This document shows, one piece after another, positions 7,816 through 10,077 of a stretch of DNA of 10,077 bases. The stretch comes from Pseudoroseomonas aestuarii (GTDB taxonomy: Bacteria > Pseudomonadota > Alphaproteobacteria > Acetobacterales > Acetobacteraceae), in NCBI RefSeq assembly GCF_042651065.1, contig NZ_JBHSCH010000118.1:1-10077 (forward strand). The letters run 5' to 3'. Made by a program: the position numbers and the translations under genes. Within the stretch, counting starts at the first letter, position 1. Each line of letters begins with the position of its first letter. The notes beneath the pieces are model-generated. The model saw nothing but the letters and a program-made list of their open reading frames with translations. It was not told where the DNA came from and made no database searches.

Positions 7816-9503
7816 ACCCTGAGATCCCGGTATGAGATCCGCTCCGCCATGGCGAAGCCCTCGATGGGGCGCAGCCCGCCCTCTGACAGGAGGAAGCGCT
7901 TGTCGGCATAGCCGAGCAGGTTGGCGTCGTCCGAGACCAGGATGAAGGTGGCCTGCCCATGCACCTTGCCGATGAAGCGGCTGAGCTTGGCGTAGCCTTC
8001 CCGGTCCAGCGCGCGATCGGCATTGTCGAGGAGGATGAGCTTCGGCCGCGTGGCAAGCGCCCGCAGGATGGTCAGCTGCTGGCGCAGCCCGGGCGGAATG
8101 GCATCGGCCGCCGAGCCCATCAGCTGCGTGTCGAGCCCGTTCGGCAGCTCGTTGATGGCCGCGTCGATGCCGAGCAGCGCGGCCACTTCCATGGCCGCCT
8201 CCACGCTCACCTCGCCAAAGCGCGTGATGTTGTCGCGTATCGTGCCACGGAACAGGATCCCCTCCGATGACACATAGCCGACGCAGCGGTTGAGCAGAGG
8301 TTGGGGATATTCTGTCGGCGCCACGCCGTTCAGCGTGGCAGTGCCCTCGGCGGGCCGGTGCACGCCGGCGATGATCTGCAGCAGCGCGGAGTTGGCGCGC
8401 TCCGATGGGCCGGAGATGGCGACGATCTCCCCGGGTTGCAGCGTCAGGTTCACGTCCCGGAAAAGGCAGGTGCCATCGCTGGCATGGAAGGCTGCGCGGT
8501 TGAGCGAGACGCGGCCTTCATTGGTGACGCTCAGCTCATGCCGTGGGCTGGCGACCGGCTCCTGGCGGAGCAGCGCCACGATCTTCTGCTGCGCCGCGCC
8601 GATGTCCTTCATCTGCACGAAGAGGAAGATGGCCTGCTGCAGCGGCGCCATGACGCGGCCGCTGAGCAGGACCAGCGCCGAGACTCCTCCCATCGTCGTC
8701 TGGCCGTGCCCGACCGCGATGGCGCCGAGGGCCAGCGTCGCCGCGGTCAGCGACTGGCTGGCGACAGAGGCACTGTTGAGCAGCCGGCCCGTTACCAGCC
8801 CGAGCTGATGGTTGCGGCGGCTCATGGAGGACTGACCCGCCTCGAATCTGCGAAGGATGTTGTCCTCGATGCCCAGCGCCTTGATCAGGTGCATCGCGTC
8901 CAGCATGGTGAAGAGGAAATCGTAGCGGCTCTCGCCTTCCGCGGCGCTCTGGTCAACCAGACGCTCCATCCGCCGTGCGTCTAGCAGCGTGACGAGGCCA
9001 AAGATTGCAAGGCAGAGCAGCACGAACAGGCCAGTCATCCAGGAGATGGCAAAGATGGCGGCAAGGATGATCGGCAGGAAAAGCAGCTCGATCATGCTGA
9101 CGACGATCTGCCCGTTGTATTTTTCCTTGAGCTGCTGGATGGCACCGAGATACTCGATGCTGCGTGAGGCGAGAAGGCGCCCTCCTGGCGGGTCGCTGGT
9201 GATGATATGCGTGAGCAGCCGGTGCGTGATCAGGCCGGCGAAATTGGCTCCTGCACGATTCAGAACAGCTGCGCGAGCGAAGCGCAGCAATCCCTCGGCG
9301 GCACCAAGGCACACCACGCTGGCGACAAGGATCAACAGCGTGGGGCTGTATGGAGCGGGAATGAGGTGACCGAAGATCTGGGAAGCAGCAACTGGTATGG
9401 TCAGGCTGAGCACATTCAGTGCCAGTGTCACCAGAAGAAGCGTTAATACGGACTGCTTCCAGAATGCTGCTTCCCGAAGATATCCTGTGTCACCATCCGC
9501 CAT
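7812..9503 (-). CDS. ABC transporter half A with degenerate ATPase domain
   Basis: This is a 563-residue membrane-ATPase fusion of the type I secretion exporter class, without the C39-like N-terminus of its neighbour. Hydrophobic segments start at VLTLLLVTLALNVLSLTI and continue to about residue 290; the ATPase domain covers about 335-563. Its motifs are eroded. The Walker A position reads GPSERANSALL, with Asn371 for the essential Lys. Walker B reads LILLDNAD, with Asn494 for the catalytic Glu. The Q-loop Gln is replaced (YVSSEG), and the H-loop reads LVSDD with Asp525 for His. The signature is comparatively well kept as PPGLRQQ. It should act as the non-catalytic half of a heterodimer with the next gene. 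I chose the start at 9503 rather than 9533 because GGGAG lies 6 bases upstream and the protein then begins MADGDTGYLREAAFWKQ, close to family N-termini. The start overlaps the upstream gene by 14 bases, and the stop overlaps the next start (ATGA). Confidence 0.92.
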   Translation of the reverse strand: MADGDTGYLREAAFWKQSVLTLLLVTLALNVLSLTIPVAASQIFGHLIPAPYSPTLLILVASVVCLGAAEGLLRFARAAVLNRAGANFAGLITHRLLTHIITSDPPGGRLLASRSIEYLGAIQQLKEKYNGQIVVSMIELLFLPIILAAIFAISWMTGLFVLLCLAIFGLVTLLDARRMERLVDQSAAEGESRYDFLFTMLDAMHLIKALGIEDNILRRFEAGQSSMSRRNHQLGLVTGRLLNSASVASQSLTAATLALGAIAVGHGQTTMGGVSALVLLSGRVMAPLQQAIFLFVQMKDIGAAQQKIVALLRQEPVASPRHELSVTNEGRVSLNRAAFHASDGTCLFRDVNLTLQPGEIVAISGPSERANSALLQIIAGVHRPAEGTATLNGVAPTEYPQPLLNRCVGYVSSEGILFRGTIRDNITRFGEVSVEAAMEVAALLGIDAAINELPNGLDTQLMGSAADAIPPGLRQQLTILRALATRPKLILLDNADRALDREGYAKLSRFIGKVHGQATFILVSDDANLLGYADKRFLLSEGGLRPIEGFAMAERISYRDLRV

Positions 9504-10077
9504 AAAATGCTCCCGACAGGAATCCGCCGCCAATCTTCGCGGCCACTGCCGTTTGCGTACTGTTTATGGCGTCAACATTCGATGAAGGGGTGCCTGTACT
9601 GGGCGCTGTCGCGATGGCGAGGAGATCTGTCGCCTGACTCGGTGCCAGGATTGCGGGCGTATCCGTCAGGGCGGTCAGCATCGCATCGGCGGACAAAGCT
9701 GATGTTCCGCTTGCTACATCAAAGAGGTCCAGGCTTGCCATTGCCTCAGGCGCGATTTCGGCGAGGTTGAACTCCGCCATCATTTCAGAACTAAGGGCGC
9801 CAAAGAGATCGGCGTCGAGCGCCAGGTCGGTGTCGCCCTCGGCCGCCGGGGCGCCGCCGGCGAGGACCCCGCCGAGATCGGCGGTGAGCGGCAGGTCGAT
9901 ATCGCCCAGCAGCGCCTCGACCGGGTCGAGCCCGACCGCGACCTCGAGCGGCGTGCCGCCCGGCAGGGTGGCGTCGAGCGTCAGGTCGGTGTCGCCCCCG
10001 GTCGCCGGGGCGCCGCCGGCGAGGACCCCGCCGAGATCGGCGGTGACCGGCAGGTCGATATCGCCCAGCAGCGCCTC
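9490..10077 (-). CDS. Repeat-containing acidic protein, C-terminal part; candidate secreted substrate (partial)
   Basis: The frame is open from the right edge to a TGA at 9490-9492 (195 codons visible), so the N-terminus lies outside. The edge-proximal part is built of a 53-residue repeat rich in Asp, Leu, Gly, Ala and Thr, starting EALLGDIDLPVTADLGG and including GGDTDLTLDATLPGG. The last copy grades into LALDADLFGALSSEMM. A unique tail of about 97 residues follows, low in charge, rich in Ala/Ser/Thr, and ending GGGFLSGAFYGGW. No Cys, no RTX nonapeptides and no membrane segment are seen. I do not recognise the family. Its place as first visible gene before two exporter genes and an adaptor, with overlapping frames, suggests a large secreted or surface protein carried by this system, with the signal in the tail (inference). 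Met codons at 9783 and 9780 are possible internal starts, but the repeat frame runs straight into them, so one long protein is preferred. Confidence 0.75.
   Translation of the reverse strand, partial: EALLGDIDLPVTADLGGVLAGGAPATGGDTDLTLDATLPGGTPLEVAVGLDPVEALLGDIDLPLTADLGGVLAGGAPAAEGDTDLALDADLFGALSSEMMAEFNLAEIAPEAMASLDLFDVASGTSALSADAMLTALTDTPAILAPSQATDLLAIATAPSTGTPSSNVDAINSTQTAVAAKIGGGFLSGAFYGGW
9510..9514 (-). promoter_or_regulatory. Ribosome binding site of ABC half A (GGGAG)
   Basis: On the minus strand GGGAG is followed by six bases (CATTTT) and then ATG at 9503-9501. It lies inside the last codons of the repeat-protein gene and supports 9503 rather than 9533 as the start. Confidence 0.65.
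9811..10077 (-). repeat. 159-bp tandem repeat within the coding region (about 1.7 copies visible)
   Basis: Bases 9811-9918 match 9970-10077 at an offset of 159, with 4 differences in 108 positions (9822, 9839, 9843 and 9888 against their partners). The period is a multiple of three and encodes 53 residues in one open frame. The match ends abruptly at 9810/9811, which marks the array boundary on the C-terminal side. The array is cut by the window edge, so the copy number is unknown. The unit is about 80% GC. Confidence 0.9.

Noticed and set aside
9811..10077. Possible CRISPR array
   Set aside because: The repeat is a 159-bp in-frame coding tandem unit, without short repeats separated by unique spacers.

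Overview
The window looks like a chromosome or megaplasmid segment of a high-GC alphaproteobacterium. By eye it is roughly two-thirds GC. The compact overlapping genes and the type I secretion and hybrid-kinase families would fit the Acetobacteraceae/Rhodospirillales. That placement is an inference from style and composition, not from a marker gene. Almost the whole window is one minus-strand gene cluster, read from the right edge to the left. Every junction is an overlap or a 1-base gap, so a single operon is likely. Its promoter must lie beyond the right edge.

Order of transcription: (1) 10077-9490, the C-terminal end of an acidic, repeat-rich protein. It has a 53-residue (159-bp) repeat that runs off the window, then a unique tail ending in Gly/aromatic residues. 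(2) 9503-7812, ABC transporter half A, with a membrane domain and an ATPase domain whose catalytic motifs are nearly all lost. (3) 7815-5649, ABC transporter half B, with a C39-like N-terminal domain, membrane domain and ATPase domain. It is broken by a frame change near 6575 that also seems to remove about 20 residues of a membrane segment. (4) 5652-4318, an HlyD-type periplasmic adaptor. (5) 4316-3363, a response regulator fused to an RsbW/HATPase_c_2-like ATPase domain. (6) 3369-265, a large membrane-bound hybrid histidine kinase with HisKA, HATPase, degenerate receiver, true receiver and HPt domains. A 213-bp gap follows. At the left edge is the last 16 codons of an open frame on the plus strand, convergent with the operon.

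Interpretation: genes 1-4 look like a type I secretion substrate with a heterodimeric exporter and its adaptor. No TolC-type outer-membrane protein is visible. Genes 5-6 look like a co-transcribed phosphorelay, which could tie secretion or surface state to a partner-switch type output. The most distinctive points are the complementary motif losses in the two ABC halves, which all fall on the same composite ATP site, the interruption of half B, the repeat substrate with its abrupt change in base composition, and the pairing of a secretion operon with an REC-ATPase regulator and hybrid kinase. The 52-264 gap shows no convincing gene, promoter or terminator.
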